Shown: positions 34,693 to 43,029 of the stretch, piece after piece
Layout: each line of letters starts with the position of its first letter
Position numbering within the stretch: position 1 is the stretch's first letter
Source of the DNA: JBBSMX01 sp038232935
GTDB taxonomy: Bacteria > Bacteroidota > Rhodothermia > Rhodothermales > JANQRZ01
Assembly: GCA_038232935.1 (NCBI GenBank)
Contig: JBBSMX010000021.1
Location: forward strand, 1-43,029
DNA: 43,029 nucleotides
Reading direction: 5' to 3'
Translations under genes and position numbers: made by a program
Notes under the pieces: model-generated
What the model was told of the DNA's origin: nothing
The model's input: only the letters and a program-made list of their open reading frames with translations
The model's database searches: none

Positions 34693-35403
34693 ATGAATCA
34701 GACCGCCTACCGTCCGCCAACGTGGACCATGATGCCGCCGGTGATCAAGAACCTCCTGATCATCAACGGGCTGGTGTACTTCGCCACCGTCGCGCCCCAG
34801 CTTCAGGCCTTCCTCTTCCAGTGGTTCGCGCTCTGGCCGGCGGGGACGCCGGACGTTGCGCCGGGCCGGTTCGGGGAGGTGACGGCGGTGCCGCAGTTCT
34901 ACCCGTGGCAGTTCGTGACGACGGCCTTTTTGCACGGCGGGCTCGGGCACATCTTCTTCAATATGTTCGGGCTGTGGATGTTCGGGATGCGGATCGAGAA
35001 CACGTGGGGGAGCCAGCGCTTCGCGTTCTTCTACTTCTTCTGCGTCATCGGGGCGAGCCTGCTCCAACTCCTCGTGACCTCCGCCCCGTTCCTCTTCGGC
35101 ATCGGCGACCCGGTGATCGTGCCGACCGTCGGGGCCTCGGGCGGCGTGTTCGGCGTGCTGCTGGCCTTCGGGATGATGTATCCTGAGGAGCGCGTGATGC
35201 TGCTGTTCCCTCCGATCCCGATCAAGGCGAAGTGGTTCGTGATGGGTCTCATCGCACTCCAATTGTACTCCGGGATCTCGGGGACGCAGGCAGGCGTGGC
35301 TAACTTCGCCCACCTCGGCGGGGCGCTCGCCGGCTTCGTGCTGATCCAATACTGGCGTGGCAAGCTTCCGTTCAAGCCCCAGCCCCGCCGTTCTGTATAC
35401 TAA
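34693..35403 (+). CDS. Rhomboid-family intramembrane serine protease
   Basis: A 236-residue protease with six predicted membrane helices. The Ser-His dyad is Ser149 in the GASGGVFG motif and His207 in FAHLGGALAGF; the oxyanion region HGGLGHIFFNMFG includes His86 and Asn90. It cleaves single-pass membrane proteins within the bilayer. ATG at 34693 places the first helix normally (near 18-35); upstream in-frame starts would run into the repeat region. The next gene, 87 bp downstream, is a rhomboid homologue without the catalytic residues, and the two are probably co-expressed. Confidence 0.93.
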   Translation: MNQTAYRPPTWTMMPPVIKNLLIINGLVYFATVAPQLQAFLFQWFALWPAGTPDVAPGRFGEVTAVPQFYPWQFVTTAFLHGGLGHIFFNMFGLWMFGMRIENTWGSQRFAFFYFFCVIGASLLQLLVTSAPFLFGIGDPVIVPTVGASGGVFGVLLAFGMMYPEERVMLLFPPIPIKAKWFVMGLIALQLYSGISGTQAGVANFAHLGGALAGFVLIQYWRGKLPFKPQPRRSVY

Positions 35404-35490
35404 CTTCCCGCGAACGACCTCGCCTCCCTCCACGCCGTGTCATCCCGGGCGAACGATGAGGGCGAAACGAACGGCGTGCCCCGTGGCCTT

Positions 35491-36474
35491 ATGACCGGAG
35501 AATCTCCCCTGAACCGATTTCAGCGGTGGTACCGCCTGCTGCCGCCCGCGCTGCGCTTCCTGCTCACCGTCAACACGGTGATCTTCTTCGCGTGGTTCTT
35601 CGTTCGGCTCTCGCAGCCGGCGGCGGCGTTCGTCGTGAACGTCCTCGCCCTGAACCCGGCGCTCCCGACGCCGCTGTTCCGGCCGTGGCAGGTGCTGACC
35701 TACAGCGTGATCCACCTCCAGGTCGGGTTCTGGGGGCTGATCTCGTTCGGGTTCAACATGCTCTGGCTCTACTGGATGGGTCGGGATTATGAGGAGACGT
35801 ACGGGAGCCACCGGCTCTTCGGGCTCTACGTGCTCGCGGCCATCGGCGGCGGCGTGCTGGCGGTGCTCGTCGGGGCCGCGCTGCCCGAGGGGCGGCTATT
35901 CCCGGTGGACGGAGCGATGGCGGCCGTGTTCGGCATCCTCTTCTGCGTGGCGACGCTCTATCCGGATCGGGGCATCGGCCTGCTGCTGATCGGCGTGGTT
36001 CCGCTGAAGTGGCTGGCCGGTGGGTTCCTCCTGCTCTCCGTGCTCTTCACTCTCAGTCACCCCGCGCTCCTGCTGACGTATTTCGGCGGCGCGGGCGTGG
36101 GTTTCCTCTTCGGCCGGGCGCAGCAGCGGGGGACCGACCTCGCCGCGTGGGCACAGGCCTTCTTTCCGCCACGCTCGGCGTACGGCGGTTACAGCGCACC
36201 CTCACGCGGAGGGGAGGAGAAGGGCGGCGTGCTCGCGCGCATCGACCGGTGGCTGGCCGGGCGGGGAAAAGAGAAGGCTCCGTCGGGCCGTACGGCGGAC
36301 TCGCCACGCAAGACGGAGCCGACCCGGCGCAAGAAGCGGGAAGCCCCTGCTGTCACCGACGCCGCCGGGCCGGCGGACATCGACCGCATCCTCGACAAGA
36401 TCAACGAGCGTGGGTACGATGCCCTCACCGAAGAGGAGAAGCGCGCGCTCTACGAAGCCAGCCAGAACGACTGA
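35491..36474 (+). CDS. Inactive rhomboid homologue (pseudoprotease) with a C-terminal DUF6576-like tail
   Basis: A 327-residue rhomboid-fold membrane protein. The GASG serine motif is replaced by GAMA (141-144), so Met143 stands where Ser149 of the neighbour is. The catalytic His is replaced by Tyr197 in LTYFGGAGVGF; the structural FNM (Asn89) is kept. The C-terminal ~110 residues are soluble: a basic linker (TRRKKREAP) and then a small helical domain, DIDRILDKINERGYDALTEEE, seen at the end of many Bacteroidota rhomboids. ATG at 35491 is preferred; GTG at 35437 is possible. It probably binds or presents membrane clients rather than cutting them. Confidence 0.85.
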   Translation: MTGESPLNRFQRWYRLLPPALRFLLTVNTVIFFAWFFVRLSQPAAAFVVNVLALNPALPTPLFRPWQVLTYSVIHLQVGFWGLISFGFNMLWLYWMGRDYEETYGSHRLFGLYVLAAIGGGVLAVLVGAALPEGRLFPVDGAMAAVFGILFCVATLYPDRGIGLLLIGVVPLKWLAGGFLLLSVLFTLSHPALLLTYFGGAGVGFLFGRAQQRGTDLAAWAQAFFPPRSAYGGYSAPSRGGEEKGGVLARIDRWLAGRGKEKAPSGRTADSPRKTEPTRRKKREAPAVTDAAGPADIDRILDKINERGYDALTEEEKRALYEASQND

Positions 36475-36544
36475 GCGGACGCGGTGAGGCAGGCCGAGGA
36501 CGTATGCCTTATCCTCTTTCCCTTCGTCGCCCTCCCCTGTAATC

Positions 36545-37645
36545 GTGCGCCGCTTCCTCTGGGTCTTGTTCGTGCTGGTGGATGGGCTTGTGCTGCTCGC
36601 CGCGGCGACGGGCTACGCGGCGGTCTACCTCGACCCCCGCGTGTTCTGGTGGAGCGAGCTCCTGGCCGTCGCGTTGCCGGCGTTTGCGGTGCTCCTGCTC
36701 GTGCTGACCGTCGTGCCGGTGGTAGCGAAGCGGTGGGGGTGGGTGGCGCTGCACGCCGTCGTGCTCGTCGTGCTCGCCCTGCGGCTCTTCCCTTTCGAGC
36801 GGTTCGGATCGCACAGAGCCTCGGCCGCCGACGATCTCGTGGTGATGACGATGAACGTGCCGCGCTTCGGGCCGAGCGCAGAGCAGCTCGCCGCCGATGT
36901 CGTAGCCCTGCTGGAGGCGGAGCAGCCCGTGTTCGTAGGGCTTCAGGAAACCGTCGCCGAGCACCGCACCCAGCCGCCCTACCGGCCTACGATTGCGTCG
37001 TACGTGAGCCCGGCCGTGGACTCGCTCGGTTACCTGCTGGCGATCCCGCCGGACTGGCGGACCCAGCAGCCGTTGCTGATTCAGCCCGACGCGCCCGGCG
37101 GGCTCTCGGTCGTTCAGCAGTCGCAGCGGAGGCTGGAGATGGGGCCGGAGGACCGGGGCGCCTCGCAGTACGTCCGCACCCGCTTCCGCTGGCAGGGGCG
37201 CGAGGCCGTCCATTATAACCTCCACCTCCGCTATTTCGGGCAGGAGAAGCCGTGGGATGAAGACGTGCGCCTGTTCCATCCGGGCACGTGGCTCCCCTTC
37301 CTCCACCGCTACCGGGAGGCGTACCGCCGCCGCGCCACCGAGGTGGAGCACATCCTCCGCGAGATCGATCAGGAGACGCTCCCCGTCATCATCTCCGGCG
37401 ACTTCAACGCGACGACGAACAACTGGGGCTACCACCAGCTCGCCGAGGGACGGCTCGACGCCTTCCGCGCCGCCGGCACCGGCTGGGGCGGCACCTACCG
37501 CGCCGACTTCCCCCTCGTCCGGATCGACCACGTGCTCGTGGATCCCGCATTCGAGGTCGTCGCCGCCCACGTCCCCGACGTCACCTTCTCCGACCACCGC
37601 CCGCTCGTCGTTCGCCTTCGCTGGCGCGATGAAAGCGGAGGCTGA
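36545..37645 (+). CDS. Membrane endonuclease/exonuclease/phosphatase (EEP) family protein
   Basis: A 366-residue protein with about three N-terminal membrane helices (near 5-28, 38-60 and 66-82) and an EEP catalytic domain outside. Active-site motifs are VMTMNVPRFG (Asn104), VFVGLQETV (Glu135), ISGDFNATTNN (Asp and Asn) and FSDHRPLVV (Asp-His). Such membrane-anchored EEP proteins could act on nucleic acid, lipid or inositol phosphates; the substrate cannot be told. It begins with GTG at 36545, 70 bp after the rhomboid homologue, on the same strand. Confidence 0.88.
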   Translation: MRRFLWVLFVLVDGLVLLAAATGYAAVYLDPRVFWWSELLAVALPAFAVLLLVLTVVPVVAKRWGWVALHAVVLVVLALRLFPFERFGSHRASAADDLVVMTMNVPRFGPSAEQLAADVVALLEAEQPVFVGLQETVAEHRTQPPYRPTIASYVSPAVDSLGYLLAIPPDWRTQQPLLIQPDAPGGLSVVQQSQRRLEMGPEDRGASQYVRTRFRWQGREAVHYNLHLRYFGQEKPWDEDVRLFHPGTWLPFLHRYREAYRRRATEVEHILREIDQETLPVIISGDFNATTNNWGYHQLAEGRLDAFRAAGTGWGGTYRADFPLVRIDHVLVDPAFEVVAAHVPDVTFSDHRPLVVRLRWRDESGG

Positions 37646-37693
37646 AATATGTGGGAATAGGAAGAGGAACGGAGCTTGCCTTACGCTTTTTCG

Positions 37694-37701
37694 TACTATC
37701 G
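37694..37701 (+). promoter_or_regulatory. Candidate -10/-7 element for the L,D-transpeptidase gene
   Basis: TACTATCG lies 31 bp before the ATG at 37732. TACTAT is also a fair sigma-70 -10 hexamer. No well-spaced -35 was seen. Confidence 0.25.
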
Positions 37702-37731
37702 TTCCCCCTGCTTATTTGCTCCTTCGCCAAC

Positions 37732-38685
37732 ATGCGATTCCATCTGTTACACGGCGCGGCGTTCGTCGCGCTCTCGCTCGCCCTCGCGGCCCCGGCCGCG
37801 GCGCAGGGCTCCTACCAGCGCTACTACGACCAGCAGGACCTCGAAGCGCTGCTCTACGCGCGGCACGGCGACCTCGAGTCGCTGCCGGAGGTGACGTACC
37901 GCTACGTCGTCCTCAGCGACCCCGAAGGCAACTCGGTCTGGGCCCGGCACCGGCTCTATAAAGAGCTGGGCGACGGCGACGTGCGCGAGGGCCGCGAGCA
38001 TCTCCCCCTCGTCGAGTTCATCAACTACGTCCGCGTGCCGGAGCTCAGCGTCGGGGACACGCTCATCGTCCCGAGCCGGGCCGATCTCGACATCCGGGCG
38101 TACGCGCCGTTTCCCCGCTTCTACGCCGGCGCGGCGGACCTCGACAAGATTTTTATCATCGACAAGAAGGTGCAGGCGTGGGCAGCCTACGAGCACGGGC
38201 GGCTCCAGCGCTGGGGCGTCGTGAACACGGGGCGGGCGGGCTCGCGGACGCCCGGCGGGCGCTACAACTTCAACTGGCAGGAGCCTGAGCGCGTCTCCAG
38301 CGAAAGCCCGCCCGGCGAGGAGTGGCTGATGCGGTGGGTGTTCAACTTCCACGGCCCGCGCGGCTTCCACATCCACCAGTACGTCATGCCCACCGGCGCG
38401 CCCGCCAGCCACGGCTGCGTCCGCCTCATCGCCGCCGACGCGAAGTGGATCTACGACTGGGCCGACGGCTGGAAGCGCGATGCCAACGGCAACGTCATCC
38501 AGCAGGGGACGACCGTCCTCGTCCTCGGCGACGGGGAGGAGCCGGACGGGCGGCCGCAGCGCTTCGTAAAAACCCCCGCCGGACCGCGACCCAACCTCGT
38601 CGACCTGCCGGACGACCCGTTCAGCGTCCCGCCCGGCACCGACCAGCAAGTCCAATTCGACCGGCTGCGGGCGTCGAACTCGTAG
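37732..38685 (+). CDS. L,D-transpeptidase (YkuD domain), secreted
   Basis: A 317-residue periplasmic protein starting at ATG 37732, where a signal peptide (MRFHLLHGAAFVALSLALA, cleaved after AAQ) begins; an earlier start at 37651 hides it. A segment ending VPELSVGDTLIVPS looks like a LysM-type end. The YkuD domain follows, with IIDKKVQAWAAYEHGRLQ, HIHQYVMPTG and the catalytic SHGCVRL (Cys229). These enzymes make 3-3 cross-links or attach proteins to peptidoglycan. The proline-rich C-tail beyond the domain is unusual but not assigned. It complements the class A PBP encoded nearby. Confidence 0.92.
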   Translation: MRFHLLHGAAFVALSLALAAPAAAQGSYQRYYDQQDLEALLYARHGDLESLPEVTYRYVVLSDPEGNSVWARHRLYKELGDGDVREGREHLPLVEFINYVRVPELSVGDTLIVPSRADLDIRAYAPFPRFYAGAADLDKIFIIDKKVQAWAAYEHGRLQRWGVVNTGRAGSRTPGGRYNFNWQEPERVSSESPPGEEWLMRWVFNFHGPRGFHIHQYVMPTGAPASHGCVRLIAADAKWIYDWADGWKRDANGNVIQQGTTVLVLGDGEEPDGRPQRFVKTPAGPRPNLVDLPDDPFSVPPGTDQQVQFDRLRASNS

Positions 38686-38707
38686 GCGTTGACGGGGTGC
38701 CGAACCA

Positions 38708-38733
38708 TAGAGACGTAGCATGCTGCGTCTCTA
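38708..38733. repeat. Palindromic repeat or terminator between convergent genes
   Basis: A near-perfect palindrome (one mismatch per arm) with core ACGTAGCATGCTGCGT and GTCTCTA outer arms lies between the L,D-transpeptidase stop and the M28 stop. It could stop both transcripts. The TAGAGACG...CGTCTCTA form is a frequent REP-type motif in bacterial genomes. Confidence 0.5.
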
Positions 38734-38758
38734 CCGTCGAATCAGCGTCGCGGCGGGT

Positions 38759-40480
38759 TCAGCCCTCGTCGTCCCAGAAGCCTTTGCCGGAGATACGCGG
38801 GCGCTCGTCCTGGTTGGCGACCTGCCAGGCCGTGGCGAAGATCAGCCGGCCGATCCGCGCCATCCGCTCGTAGTCGATCTTCTGCGGTTCGTCGCCGACG
38901 CCGTGGTAGTCCTCGTGCGTGCCGGTGAAGTAGAACACGAACGGGATGCGGTGCTTGCCGAAGTTCCAGTGGTCGCTGCGACGGTAGAACTGCTCGGGGT
39001 CCTCCTTCGTGTTGTATCGGTCGTCCAGCTCCAGCCCGTCCCCCATCAGCCGGTTGGCGTCGGTCGAGATCCGGTCGAGGTCCTCGGAGACGATCTTCGA
39101 GCCGATGAGGTAGACGTACTCCGTGCTGCCCTCGCGCGACGGGTCGTGGCGGCCGATCATGTCGATGTTGAGGTTCGTCACGGTGTTTTCGAGCGGGAAG
39201 ACGGGCTCCGTGTCGGCGTAGTATGCGGAGCCGAGCAGGCCTTTCTCCTCGCCGGAGACGTTGAGGAAGAGGATCGAGCGGCGCGGGCCGTGGCCGTCGC
39301 GCTTCGCCTGCATGAACGCCTCGGCCATCTCCAGCGTCGTGACGGTGCCCGAGCCGTCGTCGTCGGCCCCGTTGTAGATGCCGTCGCCGGTGGCGAGTAC
39401 GTCCATCCCGACGTGGTCGTAGTGCGACGAGAGGACGACGACTTCGTTCTTCAAAACGGGGTCGGAGCCCTCGATGAACGCGAGCACGTTCTCGCTCGTC
39501 ACCGGGCGCGTCGCCCGCTCGATCGTGCTCTCGACGCGCGCGCCGTCCACGGCGAACACGACGGGTTCGAGCTTCGTGTCGATGGTACGCTGGAGCTCGG
39601 CGACGGTGTGGCCGCTCCCGGCGAGAAGGGCGTCGGCGAAGGCGGAGGAGACGTTGAACGTCGGCGGGAACTGCCGGCGGTCTTCCCGCTCCTGCCCGGC
39701 GAGGGAGAGGGAGCCGAGCTTGTGCGCGGACGCGGCGGCCTGCTCGGCGATGCTCCGCGGCTGGAGCGGGCTCGTGTCGCTGACGATGAGGAAGCCGGTG
39801 GGCGCGCCGAGGTCGCTACGGATGAGGCCCAGCGCTTTCCGGTACCACGACGAAGAGAACGCGGTGGGCTCGCCGTCCTCGGTGAGGAGGCTGCGGCCTT
39901 CGGGCGAGAGGGGCTCGTCGGCGAGCAGGAGGACCCACCGGCCTTCCGTGGAGAGGCCCGCGTCGCGGAGAGCGGCGAGGTCGTCGTAGGCCTCGCCGCC
40001 GATGCCGTAGCCAGCGAAGACCACGCTGCCGCTGACGGTGCCCGCGCCCCCGCTCCGGGGGTAGGCCGTCCCGTCCTGCCGGTCCGGCGTGAACGTGCTC
40101 GTGGCGACCGTCTCGCCGCCGACCTGTGCTTCGAGCGTGGCCTTTTCGACGAACGCCTCGTTGAGGGTGAACGGCTGGAAGTAGGCCGCCGGGCTCAGCG
40201 GGTCGTCTGTCTCGGCCGTGCCCTTCGGCTCCAGCCCGAGCTTCCGGTACTGCCCGGCGAGGTAGGTCGCGGCGAGCTTCTGCCCGCGCGTCGAGGTCTC
40301 CCGGCCCTCGAAGTAGTCCGAGGCGAAGACGTAGAGGTGGGCGGCGAGGTCCGAGGCCGTGATCGTCTCGGCGTAGTGCCGGGCGAGGTCAGGGCTGGCC
40401 TCGGTGGCCGGCTGCGCGCACGCGGCGGACGTGGAGAATGCGAGTGCGGCGATGAGCAGGAAAGCAGAGCGGGTGTGCAT
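38759..40480 (-). CDS. M28-family zinc metallopeptidase, secreted
   Basis: A 573-residue exported aminopeptidase-type enzyme. ATG at 40480 is chosen for its signal peptide (MHTRSAFLLIAALAFSTSA); Cys21 in SAAC could be a weak lipidation site. A PA domain (GSVVFAGYGIGGEAYDDLAAL) precedes the M28 domain. Zinc ligands and catalytic residues are seen in LSSHYDHVGM (His353, Asp355), NGADDDGSGT, NVSGEEKGLLG (Glu-Glu), NIDMIGRHD and the final His in THEDYHGVGDEP. It probably removes N-terminal residues from peptides in the periplasm or outside. It is divergent from the Uma2 gene across a 234-bp spacer holding no other feature. Confidence 0.93.
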   Translation of the reverse strand: MHTRSAFLLIAALAFSTSAACAQPATEASPDLARHYAETITASDLAAHLYVFASDYFEGRETSTRGQKLAATYLAGQYRKLGLEPKGTAETDDPLSPAAYFQPFTLNEAFVEKATLEAQVGGETVATSTFTPDRQDGTAYPRSGGAGTVSGSVVFAGYGIGGEAYDDLAALRDAGLSTEGRWVLLLADEPLSPEGRSLLTEDGEPTAFSSSWYRKALGLIRSDLGAPTGFLIVSDTSPLQPRSIAEQAAASAHKLGSLSLAGQEREDRRQFPPTFNVSSAFADALLAGSGHTVAELQRTIDTKLEPVVFAVDGARVESTIERATRPVTSENVLAFIEGSDPVLKNEVVVLSSHYDHVGMDVLATGDGIYNGADDDGSGTVTTLEMAEAFMQAKRDGHGPRRSILFLNVSGEEKGLLGSAYYADTEPVFPLENTVTNLNIDMIGRHDPSREGSTEYVYLIGSKIVSEDLDRISTDANRLMGDGLELDDRYNTKEDPEQFYRRSDHWNFGKHRIPFVFYFTGTHEDYHGVGDEPQKIDYERMARIGRLIFATAWQVANQDERPRISGKGFWDDEG

Positions 40481-40714
40481 GCGGAAGGCGCTGTGATGGG
40501 AAAGAGAACGAAGGTAGGTGCGAGCGGACCATGCCAAGCGTGCCGTGTAACGAGGCGGCAGCTTCGCGTTACCAGCCGGACCGTTCGACCGTTCGGTACC
40601 GGGGTCCGGGCGCGGGCTCCGTAGAGCTGACGGCGCTTGTTGAGGTAGGTGGAGGATACGCTTGCATTCTGGCACCTGTCGTTCGACCTTTGAGCAGGTT
40701 CAACCCGCCCTACC

Positions 40715-41323
40715 ATGACCGCCTCTCCTGCCACTCGCCTCACGCTCACTCCCGCTGCCTACCTCGCCTGGGAGGAGGCGCAAGAGGCGAAGCACGAATA
40801 CTACCGGGGCGAGGTGTTCGCCATGGCCGGGGGTACGGAGACCCACGCGCGCATCATCAGCAATCTGCACCTTGCTCTACGGCTCGCCTTGCGCGGCAGC
40901 GACTGTATGACGTACACCGATGCGCTCCGCGTCCACGTCGAGGCCCACGAGCTCTACACCTATCCCGATATCTCGGTCGTTTGCGGCGAGGCTGCCTTCA
41001 TCGACGAGCGCCGGACGAGCCTACTCAACCCCGTCGTCCTCGTCGAAGTCCTCTCGCCGTCCACCGAGAGCTACGACCGGACGGCGAAGGGGCGGTTCTA
41101 CCGGAGCATCCCCTCGCTCCAGGTCTACGTGGTCGTCTCCCAGGACACGCCGGGCGTAGACGTGCTCACCCGCACCGACGAGGGCTGGCTCCTCCGCACG
41201 GAGGAAGAGGATGGGCGCGTCGCACTGCCCCCGCTGGGCGTGACGCTCGATCTGGCAGACCTCTACGACGGCGTCACGTTTCCCGACCAGAGCGAGCTCG
41301 ACCGCCCCGCGCCACGGGCGTGA
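40715..41323 (+). CDS. Uma2-family (DUF820) PD-(D/E)XK nuclease-like protein
   Basis: A 202-residue protein with the Uma2 pattern: YLAWEEAQEAKHEYYRGEVF at the start, then YPDISVVCG (Asp85), PVVLVEVLSPSTESYD (Glu111) and Lys125, forming a PD-(D/E)XK-like site. Uma2 genes are abundant in cyanobacteria and some Bacteroidota and often occur in many scattered copies; their role is unsettled. No partner toxin, antitoxin or transposase is adjacent. Confidence 0.85.
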   Translation: MTASPATRLTLTPAAYLAWEEAQEAKHEYYRGEVFAMAGGTETHARIISNLHLALRLALRGSDCMTYTDALRVHVEAHELYTYPDISVVCGEAAFIDERRTSLLNPVVLVEVLSPSTESYDRTAKGRFYRSIPSLQVYVVVSQDTPGVDVLTRTDEGWLLRTEEEDGRVALPPLGVTLDLADLYDGVTFPDQSELDRPAPRA

Positions 41324-41368
41324 AGCCCGTCGAGTTCGACGAAGTCCACGCTTTCGCGGTACACGCGG

Positions 41369-41400
41369 CGGCCCCGCTGCTTTCACCGGCAGCGGGGCCG
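41369..41400. terminator. Strong hairpin between Uma2 and the convergent FG-GAP gene
   Basis: CGGCCCCGCTGC (41369-41380) pairs perfectly with 41389-41400 around an 8-nt loop. No T-run follows, so it may act as a transcript end protector as much as a terminator. Confidence 0.6.
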
Positions 41401-41445
41401 ACGTGCGTGCCCCGCAGGGCGGGGGGGCGGCCGTTCCATGAGTGA

Positions 41446-43025
41446 TTAGCGCAGCAGGGTAATCCGCTGTGTCTGCACGAACGAGCCCGCCTCCAGCCGC
41501 AGCGTGTACGTCCCCGATGGCAGCGCCGCCGCCTCCGGCCACACGACCTCGTACGTCCCCGGTGCCTGGTCCGCCGCCACGAGCACGGCGACCTCCCGGC
41601 CCAGCACGTCGTAGGCCACGAGCCGGACCGGCACCGCCTCGGCCAGCCGGAACTGCACCGTCACGGCACCGGTGCCCGCACGGAACGGGTTGGGGTAGGC
41701 GGCCTCGAGGGCGAACGCCTCCGGCACCGCGGCGTCGAGCTGGCTCAGCACCGGGTCGCAGAGTGTAGTGTTGCCGGCCACGTCCATGACCTCGACGACG
41801 ACGCTGGCAGAGGCAGACTGGTCCACCTTCGTGGCTACGATACCCACCGGATCGGTGTACCGACCGTAAAGGCGGAGATCGCAACGGTGGCGTTGCGGGC
41901 ACGCGCGACCGTAATGGAGGCGATCCCGCTGCCGGCGTCGCTGACGCTCGTCTCGACGGACTGGGGTGGTCCCGGATTAAAGGTCAGCGTCCCACACACC
42001 GGCGGCGTGTCGTCGCCCGGCATCTCGCAGGCGTCGCCGGTGCCGTCCTGGTCGGCGTCTTCCTGGCCGGGGTTGGCGACGTCGGGGCAGTTGTCGCAGG
42101 CGTCGCCGACGCCGTCGCCGTCACCGTCCTCCTGGTTCGGGTTGGGCGTGTCGGGGCAGTTGTCCTCGGCGTCGGGGATGCCGTCCTGGTCGCGGTCATC
42201 GGGCTCCTCCTCGCCGGGGATGGAGACCTCTTGGGAGCAGGAGTTGCCGGCCAGGTCGGTCACGACGACCGTGCCGCTGCCGTCCGCCGTCGGGTCCTCC
42301 GGCGTGACGGTGTAGCTGACCTCGGTGTCGCCAGGCTCGAACGGGTCCACGTCCAGGCTGAGGTTGGTCGCGTCCACGAGCTCGACGCTGGCGATGCCGC
42401 CCGCGTCCGTGGCAGAGCCGGAGAAGGTCTGGCCGTCGAGCGCGCCTGCGCAGACCGGGTCCGTCGTGTCCTCTCCCGTTCCGCTGGCCCCGCTGAAGAG
42501 GTAGGCCCGCCCGGCGTTAAAGACGTTTCCGTCGTCTTCACGGTAAGCCCCGATGAGGAGGTCGCCGCGCCCGTCGCCGTCGGCGTCGGCCACCCCCGCC
42601 ACCGAGACGCCGAAGTCGGCGCTCTGCCTGGGGTTGGGCGAGACGAGCGTGCGGAGCAGCGCGCCACTCGCCCCGCTAAAGAGGTAGGCCCGCCCGGCGG
42701 TCGGTACCCCACCGTCCTCACGGCGAGCCCCGACGAGGAGGTCGCTGACCCCGTCGCCGTCGGCGTCGAGCACCCCCGCCACCGAGATGCCGAAGTCGCC
42801 GATCTGTCTGGGGTTGGGCGAGACGAGGGTGCGGAGGAGCGCACCCGTGGCCCCGCTAAAGAGGTAGGCCCGACCGGCACGTCCGAGTCCGGGCCCGACG
42901 TCCTCTTGGTTAACGTCAGTCGCGGGTTGAAGTAGAGAACGGGTTGGCAAGTCGCTGCGTCGTGCGTAGGGTGGAGTTGACCACTCCCCTCGCACCAGCA
43001 ACCCCGCCAACCCGATGACCAGCAA
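41446..43025 (-). pseudogene. Frameshifted FG-GAP / thrombospondin-3-repeat surface protein with T9SS tail (partial)
   Basis: From 43025 (TTG; the frame is open to the window edge) the minus strand encodes FG-GAP units (GRAYLFSGATGALLRTLV, DADGDGVSDLLVGARRED), a HYR-like segment (ASVELVDATNLSLDVD), two thrombospondin type 3 calcium-binding motifs (DRDQDGIPDAEDNCPD, GDGDGVGDACDNCPD) and a second HYR-like segment. That frame stops at 41835, whereas the expected continuation (DPVGIVATKVDQSASASVVV, then YPNPFRAGTGAVTVQFRLAE and ITLLR) lies in the -1 frame, as if one base were missing near 41850. The intact form would be a T9SS-exported, calcium-binding surface protein. A sequencing error rather than decay is possible. 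Confidence 0.75.
42487..42880 (-). repeat. Tandem FG-GAP repeat units at DNA level
   Basis: Two full units of 180 and 183 bp and part of a third are highly alike in DNA, each beginning at a GRAYLFSGA motif and ending at the next. Likeness at this level suggests recent duplication and risk of assembly collapse or slippage. Confidence 0.7.
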
Positions 43026-43029
43026 TGTA

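Noticed and set aside
38720..40624. 634-codon open frame antisense to the M28 peptidase
   Set aside because: The GC-rich code leaves long antisense frames open; composition is low-complexity Arg/Val/Glu, and the M28 motifs on the other strand are complete.
42000..42880. Possible CRISPR or satellite array
   Set aside because: The repeats are about 180 bp in-frame FG-GAP units and thrombospondin motifs, not short direct repeats with unique spacers.
42960..42975. GTGCG start of a group II intron on the plus strand
   Set aside because: Only the five-base consensus is present; no domain V or reverse transcriptase is visible.

Overview
The window looks like a chromosomal piece of a GC-rich member of the Bacteroidota/Rhodothermota branch (Rhodothermia or Rubricoccaceae-like). 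The reasons are the high GC content, several secreted proteins ending in the type IX secretion (T9SS) sorting domain (NPF motif followed by a GTHxxxWD...YxxRL tail), choice-of-anchor B paralogues, TAnnTT promoter -7 elements and little use of Shine-Dalgarno sites. This placement is inferred from gene content; no marker gene was compared.

Layout. 1-1330: 5' tip of an unknown minus-strand gene, a decayed IS5-family element, and a minus-strand tRNA-Lys/tRNA-Leu pair with a clear promoter and a hairpin terminator. 1479-11126: a secreted-protein block with two tandem choice-of-anchor B (LVIVD) proteins, a large S8 subtilase with a T9SS tail, a SdpI/ArsR (SdpRI-like) pair under a palindromic operator, and a BNR/sortilin-type beta-propeller with a T9SS tail. 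11267-16586: housekeeping genes aspS, meaB, a POT peptide transporter and dut.

16591-28016 (minus strand): a compact exopolysaccharide locus, read from 28016 downwards: Wza-like exporter, Wzz-like chain-length protein, Wzy/O-antigen-ligase-like polymerase, Wzx-like flippase, two GT-B glycosyltransferases, a secreted clan-A glycosidase-like protein and a FkbM methyltransferase. Two junctions overlap as TGATG, so this is very likely one operon. No initiating sugar-phosphate transferase and no tyrosine kinase is present in the window.

28088-41323: ispE, a class I methyltransferase, sbcD without sbcC, a class A penicillin-binding protein, lpxH, a rhomboid protease followed by a catalytically dead rhomboid homologue, a membrane EEP-family phosphatase, an L,D-transpeptidase, an M28 metallopeptidase and a Uma2-family nuclease. 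Cell-envelope biogenesis dominates. 41446-43029: a frameshifted FG-GAP/thrombospondin-3-repeat/T9SS surface protein that runs into the window edge.

No CRISPR array, phage or obvious defence island was seen. No gap between genes exceeds 300 bases. The points most worth a second look are the symmetric operator over the ArsR start, the rhomboid/pseudo-rhomboid pair, the glycosidase-like gene inside the polysaccharide operon, the near-identical T9SS tails, several dispersed palindromic repeats, and two single-base frameshifts.
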